A DNA stretch of 64,000 nt from Clostridiaceae bacterium (GCA_012838315.1 DUPM01000088.1:84234-148233), one strand, 5' to 3'. Shown: positions 48,565 to 58,503, counted from the stretch's first letter. Program-made: numbers and translations. Notes: a model not told the origin generated them from the sequence alone.

Positions 48565-48963
48565 ATGCGGGAACGTCTGGTGCGGCTGGCTTGGCCAGCC
48601 GCTTTTCTTTTTTTCATCGCACTTATTTACATCACCGTTCACTACTTGACCGATTTTTCATTGCCTTGTATGTTCCACATGATCACCGGTCTTTATTGTC
48701 CGGGTTGCGGTACCGGACGTATGTTTTTTGCCATTTTAAGGCTCGATTTTTATGCAGCCTTTCGTGCAAATCCTTATGTATTTATTCTCATTCCCATCAT
48801 TGCAATTTACTATATCGCAGAAATTCGAGCCTATATATCAGGCCGCCAGCGAAAACAGTCCCGTCCAGAAAAAGTATTCTTCGTAATTCTCTTGGTCGGT
48901 CTGATTCTTTTCGGTATCCTAAGAAATATACCGTATTTCTCTTTCTTGGCACCTGTATCTTAG
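48565..48963 (+). CDS. DUF2752 membrane protein
   Basis: The 132-residue protein has GLYCPGCGTGRMFFAILRLDFYAAFRANPYVF, with the CPGCG block and the NP that define DUF2752, and three membrane helices. The cysteines may bind metal or form a disulfide. The function is not known. The ribosome-binding site lies within the end of the DUF4234 gene. Pairing of these two small membrane families is repeated in other Firmicutes. Confidence 0.8.
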   Translation: MRERLVRLAWPAAFLFFIALIYITVHYLTDFSLPCMFHMITGLYCPGCGTGRMFFAILRLDFYAAFRANPYVFILIPIIAIYYIAEIRAYISGRQRKQSRPEKVFFVILLVGLILFGILRNIPYFSFLAPVS

Positions 48964-48971
48964 TTCCATCA

Positions 48972-49670
48972 TTATTCTCGATACATTTTGTTGCTATCGA
49001 GAACGTCATTAACCAACTTAGCAATTGCATCATCAGCCATATCTTCTTTTTCTATTTCGCTCTGACGATCATGTGCTCTATACTTTTGGCTTATTAGAAA
49101 AGTCTCCTCCTTAAGAGTCAGAAAGTCAGCAACTGATGCCAGGTCCTCTGACGTCGTCTGATAACATGCATCCGAATTAATATCGTCGAGAATCAAATAC
49201 ATTCTTTGGCTTTTCCCAACCATGGACTTGGCGCGAACGAGCAATCTTTCAACTTGATCCGGCTCGCCGAGTTTCGCATCAAAATCTTCAAAGGCAATCG
49301 GCAACAGTCTAAACATGTAACGTAAGACTACCTTTTTATTCGAATAATCAATAGCGACACGGTACTTTGCTATCAGAAAAGTCTGAATAAACACCGGTAC
49401 ACATACAAAAATCGGAATAATAAACACCGGCAGAAGAATATAATACGAAGAGCCTTTGCCAATCAGGAGAACAATTACTGCGACCAAAAGTGGGAAAAGA
49501 ACGAGTGTTGCGATTCTGCGCCTCAGGACTTGCTTGGGGTTTGCAGGAAAACAATGAACTCCGCTTTCGGGAAGTTCTGGCACTGTTACCGAAATATTAT
49601 TTGAAGATGGCATATCTGTGATCTGCGAGGCCGCTTCCAGCTGATTGTCATTCATATTCATCTCATTCAT
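48972..49670 (-). CDS. Hypothetical two-helix membrane protein with a cytoplasmic domain
   Basis: I do not recognise this 232-residue protein. It has a hydrophilic start, two adjacent membrane helices (about residues 53-72 and 76-98; LVLFPLLVAVIVLLIG and IFVCVPVFIQTFL), then a soluble domain starting KYRVAIDYSNKKVVLRYMF that recalls PH-like or YcxB-like cytosolic domains. Start at ATG 49670, behind AGGGAGATC; an upstream TTG has no site. It converges on the DUF2752 gene and is downstream of valS. Confidence 0.65.
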   Translation of the reverse strand: MNEMNMNDNQLEAASQITDMPSSNNISVTVPELPESGVHCFPANPKQVLRRRIATLVLFPLLVAVIVLLIGKGSSYYILLPVFIIPIFVCVPVFIQTFLIAKYRVAIDYSNKKVVLRYMFRLLPIAFEDFDAKLGEPDQVERLLVRAKSMVGKSQRMYLILDDINSDACYQTTSEDLASVADFLTLKEETFLISQKYRAHDRQSEIEKEDMADDAIAKLVNDVLDSNKMYRE

Positions 49671-49717
49671 AAAAGATCTCCCTCTTAAATTCAAATGGTT
49701 CCGACAGAACTCGAAAT

Positions 49718-52372
49718 TTATGACTGCAGTAATGTCAATCGCTCGTCGATACTCGCAAGCATCTCTAAATATTTGGCTCGCTTTTCTTTTTCAGCAAGAA
49801 CGACTGCTTCAGGCGCCCGTTCTACAAAGGAAGAATTCTCCAGTTTTGAATCGACACGTCGAACTTCATTATCGAGATGGTGCTTTTCTTTCTTAAGACG
49901 CTCCAGTTCTTTTTCAATATCGATGAGATCTTCAAGCGGCAAAAAGAATGTACCTCCATTAAATATCGCGGTTACCGCAGTCGCGGGTATTCCCACTTTA
50001 TCGGTGCGGAAGTCAATGCTGTTGACGCTCGCAAGTCGATCTAGAAACGCGACACTGTCATCGAAAATACCTCGGATGTCCTCGCTCCCTGCCACGAGAA
50101 TCGCCCCTGCTTTCCTTGATGGCGCAACCCCCAGCTGTGTTCGAACATTTCTGATTGAGCGAACGGCGTCCATCAGAACGGTCATCTTCTCTTCTTCTGC
50201 GTCAAACGACCACTCCGGCTTGGCCTCCGGCCATTGATCCACCATAAGCGCACTTTCTTTATCGGAAAGAATTAAGTGCGAGTATACCTCTTCGGTTAAA
50301 AAAGGCATAAACGGATGCAATAGCTTCATCGCTTCGCCCAGTACATAATTCAAGACATACTGTGCTTCAAGTTTGGTGGCAACTGTGGCATCGAAAAGTC
50401 TGGACTTCGCAATCTCGATATACCAATCACAATACTCTTCCCAGATGAAAGAATAAATTTTCGCGACTGCAATACCGAACTCATACTTTTCAAGATTTGC
50501 CGTGACCTCGGAAGATACCTTGTTCAGTCGCGACAGAATCCACTTGTCTTCGAGTGTGAATTTTTCTGGGTCAATTGCATCAAAACTTATTGTCTCTTCA
50601 CAATTCATTAAAACGAAACGCATTGCATTCCAAATCTTATTCGCAAAATTGCGCCCAGCTTCAATCTTATCCTCTTGAAAACGTTGATCGTTACCCGGCG
50701 CATTTCCCGTAACCAAAGAATACCGTAACGCGTCCGCTCCGTATTGATCGATTATTACAAGTGGATCCACTCCATTTCCCAGAGACTTACTCATTTTTCG
50801 ACCTTGAGGATCTCTGATTATACCGTGAATCAAAACATGCTCAAACGGTACTTCGCCCATGTTTGCAACGCCCGAGAAAATCATTCGCGCGACCCAGAAG
50901 AAAATGATGTCGTATGCAGTCACCAACACATTGGTCGGATAAAAATATTCTAGTTCGTCGGTCCTTTCCGGCCATCCTAAGGTCGAAAAAGGCCATAATG
51001 CTGACGAAAACCATGTGTCGAGTGTATCCTCATCTTGAACCGGATGGCTCGCGCCGCAAGCACCGCAACGCTCCGGTGCATTCTTATCAACAGTGATATG
51101 TCCACAAGAACAATAGTACGCAGGAATACGATGCCCCCACCAAAGCTGCCTTGAAATACACCAATCACGAATATTATCCATCCAATTGAAATAAATCTTA
51201 TCAAATCGCTCCGGAATAAAGCGCGTCTTTCCTTCTCGGACCGCTTGATTAGCCGGCTCAGCCAAAGGCTTCATTTTAACAAACCATTGAAAGGAAACCT
51301 TGGGTTCAACAACGGTGCTGCAACGATAACACGTGCCAACATTATGCTTGTGCGGCTCTATCTTGAGAATCAAATCTTTTGACTCTAAATCCGAAACGAT
51401 ACGCTTTCTTGCCTCGTACCGGTCCATTCCGGCATACACTCCTGCCGATTCATTCATATGTGCATCGTCCGTCATCACCGTAATAACAGGCAACCCATGC
51501 CTCAATCCAACCTCAAAATCGTTCGGGTCATGTGCCGGAGTGATCTTGACTACACCGGTTCCAAAATCTTTTTCAACGTAATCGTCGGCGACAATCGGTA
51601 TTTTCTTGTTGAGAAGCGGTAAAATTACCGACTTGCCAACGAGTGCTACGTATCGCTCGTCTTCGGGATGGACTGCGACTGCAGTATCACCAAGCATCGT
51701 CTCCGGACGTGTCGTCGCAAGAACCAAGAAGCCGCTGCCATCCGCCAATGGGTACTTAATATGCCAAAAGTGGCCATCCTTCTCTTCGTACTCCACTTCT
51801 GCATCCGAAATGGACGTCAGGCAATGCGGGCACCAATTGATGATACGCTCACCGCGATAAATCAAGCCCTGTTCATAATATCGGATAAAAACTTCTGTCA
51901 CGGCATCGGAGAGACCTTGATCCATGGTAAAACGCTCTCTGCTCCAGTCACACGAGGAACCGAGTCGCTTAAGTTGCTCTACAATTCGACCGCCGTACTC
52001 GTCTTTCCACCGCCATGCTTTTTCAAGAAACGCCTCTCTACCAAGACCTTCCTTGGTGAGCCCTTCTTCTTTCATCTTTGCGACTATGCGTGCTTCTGTC
52101 GCGATTGCCGCATGATCCGTACCAGGGAGCCATAGTGCCTCGAATCCCTGCATGCGCTTAAAACGCGTAAGGATATCCTGAAGAGTATTATCAAGCGCGT
52201 GTCCCATATGAAGTTGCCCGGTAATATTCGGAGGAGGCATTACGATGCAATAAGGTTTTTTATCAGGGTTCGGCTCTGCACGAAAATATCCCGCATCCAT
52301 CCACTGCTTGTATAGCCGCGGTTCCGCTTCAGCGGGCTCGAAAGTCTTGCTAATGTTGTCTATTCTGCTCAT
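49718..52372 (-). CDS. valS: Valyl-tRNA synthetase
   Basis: This 884-residue class Ia enzyme has PPPNITGQLHMGHALDNT (HIGH-type), an editing domain (TTRPETMLGDTAVAVHPED), GRKMSKSLGNGVDP (KMSKS loop) and a C-terminal coiled-coil arm (LEKELERLKKEKHHLDNEVRRVDSKL). It charges tRNA-Val and clears threonine mischarges. The start ATG follows an ordinary GGGAGT site. No T-box leader is seen between it and the acyl-CoA synthetase gene 31 bases upstream, so the two could be cotranscribed. Confidence 0.96.
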   Translation of the reverse strand: MSRIDNISKTFEPAEAEPRLYKQWMDAGYFRAEPNPDKKPYCIVMPPPNITGQLHMGHALDNTLQDILTRFKRMQGFEALWLPGTDHAAIATEARIVAKMKEEGLTKEGLGREAFLEKAWRWKDEYGGRIVEQLKRLGSSCDWSRERFTMDQGLSDAVTEVFIRYYEQGLIYRGERIINWCPHCLTSISDAEVEYEEKDGHFWHIKYPLADGSGFLVLATTRPETMLGDTAVAVHPEDERYVALVGKSVILPLLNKKIPIVADDYVEKDFGTGVVKITPAHDPNDFEVGLRHGLPVITVMTDDAHMNESAGVYAGMDRYEARKRIVSDLESKDLILKIEPHKHNVGTCYRCSTVVEPKVSFQWFVKMKPLAEPANQAVREGKTRFIPERFDKIYFNWMDNIRDWCISRQLWWGHRIPAYYCSCGHITVDKNAPERCGACGASHPVQDEDTLDTWFSSALWPFSTLGWPERTDELEYFYPTNVLVTAYDIIFFWVARMIFSGVANMGEVPFEHVLIHGIIRDPQGRKMSKSLGNGVDPLVIIDQYGADALRYSLVTGNAPGNDQRFQEDKIEAGRNFANKIWNAMRFVLMNCEETISFDAIDPEKFTLEDKWILSRLNKVSSEVTANLEKYEFGIAVAKIYSFIWEEYCDWYIEIAKSRLFDATVATKLEAQYVLNYVLGEAMKLLHPFMPFLTEEVYSHLILSDKESALMVDQWPEAKPEWSFDAEEEKMTVLMDAVRSIRNVRTQLGVAPSRKAGAILVAGSEDIRGIFDDSVAFLDRLASVNSIDFRTDKVGIPATAVTAIFNGGTFFLPLEDLIDIEKELERLKKEKHHLDNEVRRVDSKLENSSFVERAPEAVVLAEKEKRAKYLEMLASIDERLTLLQS

Positions 52373-52403
52373 TATTTACTCCCAAAAGAATTATTTGGTC
52401 TGT

Positions 52404-54101
52404 TTATGAATGTGTTCCTGCTTCCCGATCCTTCTCGCGTATCTCAACACGTCGAATTTTACCGCTGATGGTTTTGGGCAGCGCATCAACATACTCAATG
52501 ATTCGAGGATACTTGTAAGGTGCCGTGACAGCCTTGACATGGCTCTGAAGTGTTTTCGTCAATTCCGGCGACGGTGAATAACCCTTCGATAGTACAATCG
52601 TTGCTTTGACCGCAAACCCTCTGTCCGGATCCGGCACACCAGTCACAGCGCACTCCATAACACTAGGATGCTCCATTAAAGCACTCTCAACTTCGAACGG
52701 TCCGATTCGATATCCCGAACTCTTGATCACATCGTCAACTCGGCCGACATACCATAAAAAGCCCATTTCGTCTCGATATGCCGTGTCTCCGGTGTGATAA
52801 AGATCGTCGTGCCAAGAACGACTCGTTGCTGTCTCGTCACGATAATAGCCTCTAAAAACGCCGAGTGGCTTCCCTCCGACTTCCTCATCCGTACGAATGC
52901 AAATTTCACCGGTCACGCCGGATTCGACTTCAATACCGTCCTCGTCAATCACCACAATATGATTGCCCGGCGTCTGGAGCCCCATGGAACCTAGTCTTGG
53001 AAGCATCCAAGGGAATAATGTGCCGCACACCAATGTCGTTTCGGTTTGACCAAATCCTTCAAATATCTTAAGCCTTGTATTCTTGAGCCATTGGCTATAT
53101 ACCTCCGGATTTAGAGCTTCACCCGCCGTACAACAGTGCTTAAGCGAAGAAAAATCATAACCGGAAAAATCTTCTTTAATCATGAATCGATACATTGTCG
53201 GCGGTGCACAGAACGTCGAGATTTTATACTCGTCAAGTTTCTGAAGAATATCCGCTGCCGAGAACTTCTCAAAATCATACGTGAAAATTGCAGATTCACC
53301 CAACCACTGACCATACATCTTGCCCCAAAGAGACTTGAGCCAACCGGTGTCAGAGATGGTGAAATGCAGGCCACCGTCCTCAACACGATGCCAGAATACA
53401 CCCGTTAACAAATGTGCCAGCGGATATGAGTGGTCGTGCAAAACCATTTTGGGATAGCCTGTTGTGCCGGAAGAAAAAGACATAGTCATAATATCGGTGA
53501 CCTTCGTGGCCGCTTCGCCGGTCGGCCGCTCGAAAACATCGCTTTGCGATTCGAACTCACTGTCAAAATCAATCCATCCGGGCACGTTTTTCCCTCGAGT
53601 GACGGCGCGAAGCTGTAATGTCTCATACTGGCCCATCGCCTCGTCAACGTGCTCAGTACACAAATCGTCACCGGTCATCACGACCATCTTAATGCCGCCG
53701 GAGTTCATGCGATAGACATAGTCCTTCGCAGTCAGAAGATGTGTTGCCTGCACGGCAACCGCACCAATCTTGTGAAGCCCCATCATACAGTACCAAAACT
53801 CATAGCCGCGTTTTAGAACAAGCATGACATAATCGCCCTTCTTGATCCCCTTCGAAATGAAAAAATTGGCGGCTTTATTGGATAAACGCGACATGTCAGA
53901 AAAGGAAAAACGCTTAGATTCATTGTTATTGCTGACCCAAAGCATCGCCAATTTGTCCGGTGTTCGCTGCGCAATTTGATCTAATACATCAAATGCAAAA
54001 TTAAACGAATCCGAGTAGCTCACTTTATAGTTACGGGATAAATCTTCGAAAGTAGCAAAATCATCTCGATGACGCCCGATAAACTCTTCATAGATAGGCA
54101 T
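52404..54101 (-). CDS. AMP-forming acyl-CoA synthetase
   Basis: This 565-residue ANL enzyme activates a carboxylate with ATP and loads it on CoA. TMSFSSGTTGYPKMV is the phosphate-binding loop; YHTGDTAYRDEMGF, YVGRVDDVIKSSGYRIGPFE and KTISGKIRRVEI (C-terminal lysine) are intact. The pattern fits medium-chain or acetyl-type synthetases; the acid is not determined. Start at ATG 54101 after GAAGGAG, which lies in the last codons of the regulator gene. Placed behind an XRE-cupin regulator, so transcription is likely ligand-controlled. Confidence 0.9.
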   Translation of the reverse strand: MPIYEEFIGRHRDDFATFEDLSRNYKVSYSDSFNFAFDVLDQIAQRTPDKLAMLWVSNNNESKRFSFSDMSRLSNKAANFFISKGIKKGDYVMLVLKRGYEFWYCMMGLHKIGAVAVQATHLLTAKDYVYRMNSGGIKMVVMTGDDLCTEHVDEAMGQYETLQLRAVTRGKNVPGWIDFDSEFESQSDVFERPTGEAATKVTDIMTMSFSSGTTGYPKMVLHDHSYPLAHLLTGVFWHRVEDGGLHFTISDTGWLKSLWGKMYGQWLGESAIFTYDFEKFSAADILQKLDEYKISTFCAPPTMYRFMIKEDFSGYDFSSLKHCCTAGEALNPEVYSQWLKNTRLKIFEGFGQTETTLVCGTLFPWMLPRLGSMGLQTPGNHIVVIDEDGIEVESGVTGEICIRTDEEVGGKPLGVFRGYYRDETATSRSWHDDLYHTGDTAYRDEMGFLWYVGRVDDVIKSSGYRIGPFEVESALMEHPSVMECAVTGVPDPDRGFAVKATIVLSKGYSPSPELTKTLQSHVKAVTAPYKYPRIIEYVDALPKTISGKIRRVEIREKDREAGTHS

Positions 54102-54105
54102 ATTA

Positions 54106-54669
54106 TCAATTCTCCTTCTTAAGTACAATGGCCAGAAATTGACACGGTCGATCGTTGTTTGCCTTCATGGCATGGGGCACACCCGAATCAAAATATAAAC
54201 TGTCACCTTCACCCAGAATATAGGTTAACGAGTCAAGATAAAAAGTCATCTCGCCTTTAACGACATAATTAAACTCCTGTCCGGGATGCGCATGAAGAAC
54301 CGGCTTCTCGTCATGCTTAGGCTCCACCGTAACCAAAAAGGGCTCGGCCAGTTTGTTGCGAAAAGTATACGCCAAATGCTTGTAATCATATGCCTCGCGT
54401 CTTTTTATCTCAAAGCCCTCGCCCTTTTTTACAACAGAAGCCATAGAGAGCTTCGGTGATTCACCACTCATGATATCCAAAACATCCACACCAAAAATAG
54501 ATGCAACATTATTCAAAAACGAAAAGGAAAAGTCCTTACTACCTTCCTCATACTCCAAATAATCGGAAACACTAATCTGACAGCGATCAGAAACCTCTTC
54601 CGGAGATAACTCCATAATCTCTCGCAGCGTTCTTATTCTTTCGCCCATCTGCTTAAGCTGAATATCCAT
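54106..54669 (-). CDS. XRE-cupin transcriptional regulator
   Basis: The 187-residue protein has an N-terminal helix-turn-helix (RIRTLREIMELSPEEVSDRC, then QISVSDYLEYEEGSKD) and a C-terminal cupin fold (PVLHAHPGQEFNYVVKGEMTFYLD, and HAMKANNDRPCQFLAIVL). This type senses a small molecule and controls the neighbouring gene, here the acyl-CoA synthetase five bases downstream. Start is ATG 54669 after AGGAGGCAA; a longer frame of 65 codons lacks one. Its promoter carries two direct repeats, probable operators. Confidence 0.9.
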   Translation of the reverse strand: MDIQLKQMGERIRTLREIMELSPEEVSDRCQISVSDYLEYEEGSKDFSFSFLNNVASIFGVDVLDIMSGESPKLSMASVVKKGEGFEIKRREAYDYKHLAYTFRNKLAEPFLVTVEPKHDEKPVLHAHPGQEFNYVVKGEMTFYLDSLTYILGEGDSLYFDSGVPHAMKANNDRPCQFLAIVLKKEN

Positions 54670-54692
54670 GTGCTTGCCTCCTATTACACTAT

Positions 54693-54749
54693 TATTGTGC
54701 ATGTATTGTGCATGATAAATATAATAGGTATAGACTGTTCTTGTGTCAA
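54693..54749 (-). promoter_or_regulatory. Promoter and direct-repeat operators of the XRE-cupin gene
   Basis: Minus-strand TTGACA (54744-54749), a 17-base spacer and TATTAT (54721-54726) are near-consensus. Downstream, TATTGTGCAT occurs twice (54693-54702, 54704-54713) with an 11-base period, one helical turn. The repeats lie between start site and ribosome-binding site, a good place for autorepression. Confidence 0.7.
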
Positions 54750-54832
54750 CCAAAACAGGCATGTTAAAGACATCTAGAGTCGCTTGGTGATATACTTGTT
54801 TTATCACATTTGTCGTAATTATTGAGGTGTAT

Positions 54833-55840
54833 ATGAATACAAAAAAGTCCCCACCAGTCAACACTCATGACACAGCATACGTACAGGAACTCACAGACAT
54901 CATTGTCCGCAATATTTCCGGCGTTATTTTGGGCAAGTCAGATGAAATTCGGCTCATCATCACCGCCTTATTTTGCGACACCCACGTACTTATTGAGGAC
55001 GTGCCGGGAACCGGCAAAACTCGATTGGCACGTTCGCTGTCTCATTCCATTCAAACGGATTTTAAGCGAATTCAATTCACAATCGACTTACTTCCATCGG
55101 ATCTGACCGGCATTCATTTCTTCGATCGCAAAGAAGACGAATTTGTATTTCGACCCGGCCCGCTGTTCACAAATATCTTGCTTGCGGACGAAATTAACCG
55201 TGCAACCGCCAGAACACAGTCCAGCCTGCTTGAATGTATGGAGGAAAAGCAAATCACGGTAGACGGAAAGCGCTTTTTACTCTCTGCACCCTATTTTGTC
55301 ATTGCGACGCAAAATCCGGTAGAGACGATTGGTACTTTTCCCTTGCCGGAAGCACAACTGGATCGTTTTGGACTTCGCATAAGTCTTGGTTATCCGGACA
55401 AAGAAACGTCCCGGCAGATCATGAACGTCTACAGTCAATCGGATCCTTTTGAAACGCTTCAACCCGTCTGCAACGCGGACGACATCTTAGTCGCGCGTAA
55501 GATTTGTTCTGAAGTGACGATTCATCCGCTAATTACTGACTATATCCTGGATATCATCGAAGTGACTCGCCATCACTCTGCCGTCGCGCTGGGTGCCAGC
55601 CCAAGAGCCGCCATTACCATGATGAATATCGCTAAAGCATTCGCTGCAACAAATGGCCGGAACTTCGTACTTCCTGATGATATTAAGGCTTTGGCAAAAC
55701 CGGTTCTTTCGCATCGCCTCTTGCTCAAGACTACCGGATACGCTTCCGATAGTTTATCAGAGGGCTCCGTCATGTCAGACAATGTCATCGAACAAATAAT
55801 CAACCAAGTGCCCTGCCCGACCGAAACCTTCTTCTCATAA
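54833..55840 (+). CDS. MoxR-family AAA ATPase
   Basis: The 335-residue AAA+ protein has Walker A DVPGTGKTRLAR, Walker B NILLADEINRATARTQSSLLE, sensor FVIATQNPVETIGTFPLPEAQLDRF and a C-terminal lid. MoxR proteins are chaperone-like ATPases that help assemble or activate partner proteins, often ones with a metal or a von Willebrand A domain. It begins an operon with a DUF58 protein and a large membrane protein. I start at ATG 54833 (GAGGTG just upstream); a GTG six bases earlier is also possible. Confidence 0.92.
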   Translation: MNTKKSPPVNTHDTAYVQELTDIIVRNISGVILGKSDEIRLIITALFCDTHVLIEDVPGTGKTRLARSLSHSIQTDFKRIQFTIDLLPSDLTGIHFFDRKEDEFVFRPGPLFTNILLADEINRATARTQSSLLECMEEKQITVDGKRFLLSAPYFVIATQNPVETIGTFPLPEAQLDRFGLRISLGYPDKETSRQIMNVYSQSDPFETLQPVCNADDILVARKICSEVTIHPLITDYILDIIEVTRHHSAVALGASPRAAITMMNIAKAFAATNGRNFVLPDDIKALAKPVLSHRLLLKTTGYASDSLSEGSVMSDNVIEQIINQVPCPTETFFS

Positions 55841-55855
55841 TCCTTCGGAGGCCAA

Positions 55856-56989
55856 ATGGAAGTACTATTTATATTGGCGTTTTTATCGATATTTATCGCA
55901 GCACAATCGTGGATATACCGTGTTTTTGCGCTGAGAAAATTGTCTGCGAAAATAGTATTTTCAAAAAGTGTCGCGAAGTGCGGTGAGACCGTCATGATCG
56001 AAGAGATGATTCGCAACGAAAAAGCTTTACCTCTCCCCATGCTTGTCCTCAAGTTTGAAGCGCCCAAGGCACTTGCCTTCCCGGATATGACCAACACCAG
56101 TCTCTCAGACTACCATTATCGAGAAGACTTACTGTCTCTCGGGGCTTGGAAAGCGCACACCCGACAGATTCCGGTCAAGTGCAAAAGACGTGGATACTTT
56201 TCATTTAAGAGGTTTTCTTTGACGACATCCGACCTCATGTTATTGATGAAAATAGTATCCTCTCTTGAAAGCGAAGCGTCTTTGACGGTTTTGCCTAAGC
56301 TGATCCGAAGTATTGACGTAAATATCATGTTGATGTCTTTTATTGACGAAAAGACCGTGAACAAATTTCTCGTTGAAGACCCCTTTGCATTTAACGGCAC
56401 CAGGGAATATCAACCAACAGACCGAATGAGCGCCGTCAATTGGAAGGCGACTGCCCGATGCGATGAATTGATGGTAAACACCTTTTGCTCCTCCGTACAC
56501 TCGGAGATACAGATTCTATTAAACGTCGAGCCTTACACTAATGATCACCGTGAAGATTGTATTGAAAAGGCAATATCCATTGCTTACTCGACAGCGAAAT
56601 ATCTGACCCAAAGGCACTTCGAAGTCTCATTATACTGCAACAGTCGTGACATTCTCACCGAATCGGATATCCGCATTGAGCGAGGATCCGGGACCGAGCA
56701 TTCAGAATTGATTGGCTACCAATTGGCTCGAGTCGATCTAAGCCGAGGCTCCGGAGATTTCGATGCCATGATAGAGGATGTTGTGCGCTCAAGATACCAT
56801 CGCCGTGCGATCATTATATCTGCAAATACGATTACAGCACTACAAAAGCAATTGATTCGGAGATTGCGAAGCGGGTTTGACTTCTTGTGGATTGTTCCGC
56901 TGAATATACACGACGCCGAACCCATTATCCTTGAGTCCTTAAGACCCGTCACAAAATTCTGGAGGCATCGCTTTGAAGAATCAAATTAG
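55856..56989 (+). CDS. DUF58 domain protein
   Basis: The 377-residue protein has an N-terminal membrane helix (LFILAFLSIFIAAQSWIYRVF), a beta-rich part with ECF-type strands, and the DUF58 signature GTREYQPTDRMSAVNWKATAR near 180, followed by a von Willebrand-A-like fold (ILLNVEPYTNDHREDCI). DUF58 proteins are regular partners of MoxR ATPases. Their role in cell-envelope or stress function is not settled. Fifteen bases after MoxR, with TCGGAGG ahead of the ATG. Confidence 0.88.
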   Translation: MEVLFILAFLSIFIAAQSWIYRVFALRKLSAKIVFSKSVAKCGETVMIEEMIRNEKALPLPMLVLKFEAPKALAFPDMTNTSLSDYHYREDLLSLGAWKAHTRQIPVKCKRRGYFSFKRFSLTTSDLMLLMKIVSSLESEASLTVLPKLIRSIDVNIMLMSFIDEKTVNKFLVEDPFAFNGTREYQPTDRMSAVNWKATARCDELMVNTFCSSVHSEIQILLNVEPYTNDHREDCIEKAISIAYSTAKYLTQRHFEVSLYCNSRDILTESDIRIERGSGTEHSELIGYQLARVDLSRGSGDFDAMIEDVVRSRYHRRAIIISANTITALQKQLIRRLRSGFDFLWIVPLNIHDAEPIILESLRPVTKFWRHRFEESN

Positions 56990-58193
56990 ATCGCTGATAC
57001 AACGTCGATTTAACGCGGACGCACTATTCACAGATGCGTTGGTTTTTTTTACTTTGATGACGAACCTATTTTCAATAGGTGCGACAATGTTTATATATCA
57101 AGGAGGTACATTCAATCAGACTTCACAATTGTATTTTCTATTTATTCCGGCCTCTTTAGTGTTTTTCTTCCGGAGAATGACATTTTCCTTACCGGTTCGA
57201 TTTATTTGTTACACCTCAATTGCGACAGCCTCCGCCCTAGTTGGATTGCTTGGCGGGCCAGTCATCTCCTCCATATCTTTGCTCATCATCATCATCCCGA
57301 TTCTATTGTCAGCTTCAAGGCATTATCGCGAGAAATTCACTATCTCAATTCCTTCAGAAATGTTGTTATTCATTCTCGTCAATCACTTTCTTTTACTGGT
57401 CGCAGCTTCGACACTACAAGAGAAAAAATTGATGATACTGCTTTTTATTCATGCAATCTGCAGTATTTGTTTATTCTTTGCAGCAAGACAATACCATGTT
57501 TTCATGACGCAGTATGCCCGACTTGCACTCTCTCCAACTCAGCCGGCTGGTATTGTTAAGAAAAATCATATGAAAACCATTCTGTCGTTGACCATCTTCG
57601 GCATTATTGGCGCACCGTTGATTCTGACTCTCCCTTACGACAAAATATCGCGTTTTCTCGCATTCTTGTTACGGAAATCAACGGATCTATTGATGCGTTT
57701 CATGTCTTTCGTAAGAGATATCGGATTACTCCCAGAGAGCGATGATATCCCGGACATGACAAATTCTTTCGATCAAAACGCAAAAGAGAATAAACTTCTG
57801 GCAACTATTCTTGAAAATATCTTTACTTTTGTCGCGGTGGCTTTACTTTCCTTGATTGTTGTTTCCAGTATCCGCGCAATAGCTATTTTCATCGTCAAAA
57901 TGCATCTTCGTGGTCGCGCCGGTGCGCCCATCAATACCGAAAGTATTATTCGAGATCGCGTTGAAGTCATTCCAAAAAAACGGCGCTTCAAACGGATCCA
58001 TCTTGATTTTGGAAGCGGTGAAGAAAGAAAAATTAGGAGAACGTTTTATATGCTCGTAAAAAAAGCGATTCGTGAAGGTGCACCGATAAAAAAATCAGAC
58101 ACCCCCTCACAAATGCGCGAGAAAATCACAACGCATAATCCTAAATCCATTGAATCACTCACCAAGGCATACGAAAAAACCAGATACTCTTAA
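56973..58193 (+). CDS. Large membrane protein with a DUF4129-like tail
   Basis: The 406-residue protein has six or seven membrane helices in its first half, two more near residues 205-230 and 283-305, and a soluble C-terminus from about 320 that resembles DUF4129 (RRTFYMLVKKAIREG, TPSQMREKI, SLTKAYEKTRYS). In MoxR-DUF58 operons the third gene usually adds a transglutaminase-like domain between these parts, but none is visible here. It starts within the DUF58 gene (17-base overlap) and completes the operon. Confidence 0.75.
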   Translation: MKNQIRSLIQRRFNADALFTDALVFFTLMTNLFSIGATMFIYQGGTFNQTSQLYFLFIPASLVFFFRRMTFSLPVRFICYTSIATASALVGLLGGPVISSISLLIIIIPILLSASRHYREKFTISIPSEMLLFILVNHFLLLVAASTLQEKKLMILLFIHAICSICLFFAARQYHVFMTQYARLALSPTQPAGIVKKNHMKTILSLTIFGIIGAPLILTLPYDKISRFLAFLLRKSTDLLMRFMSFVRDIGLLPESDDIPDMTNSFDQNAKENKLLATILENIFTFVAVALLSLIVVSSIRAIAIFIVKMHLRGRAGAPINTESIIRDRVEVIPKKRRFKRIHLDFGSGEERKIRRTFYMLVKKAIREGAPIKKSDTPSQMREKITTHNPKSIESLTKAYEKTRYS

Positions 58194-58197
58194 TAAG

Positions 58198-58503
58198 TTA
58201 ATTCGTCTCGTAATCGATTGCTGCTCGTGTTTCGACAACAGTTGATATAAACTCCGCAACCTTCTTGTGGTCCGGATGCACTGCATAACGGTCCAAATCT
58301 TCCAGTGAATCAAAAGCTGAAATCAATGCTATTTCCATGTTTCTGCCATCGTGGTTGACGTTTTGAACAACGTCAAATTCCCGTATAAACGGTATCAGCT
58401 CGGGCAAAGCACCAAGTTTCTGAATCATTTTCGTCATTGCCTGTTCTTTTTCTTCATGAGAAAAAGATTTTTTGAGTGTCCATAATACGATGTGTTTCAA
58501 CAT
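58198..58503 (-). CDS. Dabb-family (stress-response A/B barrel) protein
   Basis: This 101-residue protein matches the Dabb fold: LKHIVLWTLKKSF at the start, a middle of alternating helix and strand, and VHPDHKKVAEFISTVVE at the end. Dimeric ferredoxin-like barrel proteins of this type occur as stress-linked and polyketide-cyclase-like proteins; no catalytic role is apparent here. GGAGGGGATAATTATG gives a good site. It converges on the MoxR operon and follows the ROK gene by 15 bases. Confidence 0.85.
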   Translation of the reverse strand: MLKHIVLWTLKKSFSHEEKEQAMTKMIQKLGALPELIPFIREFDVVQNVNHDGRNMEIALISAFDSLEDLDRYAVHPDHKKVAEFISTVVETRAAIDYETN

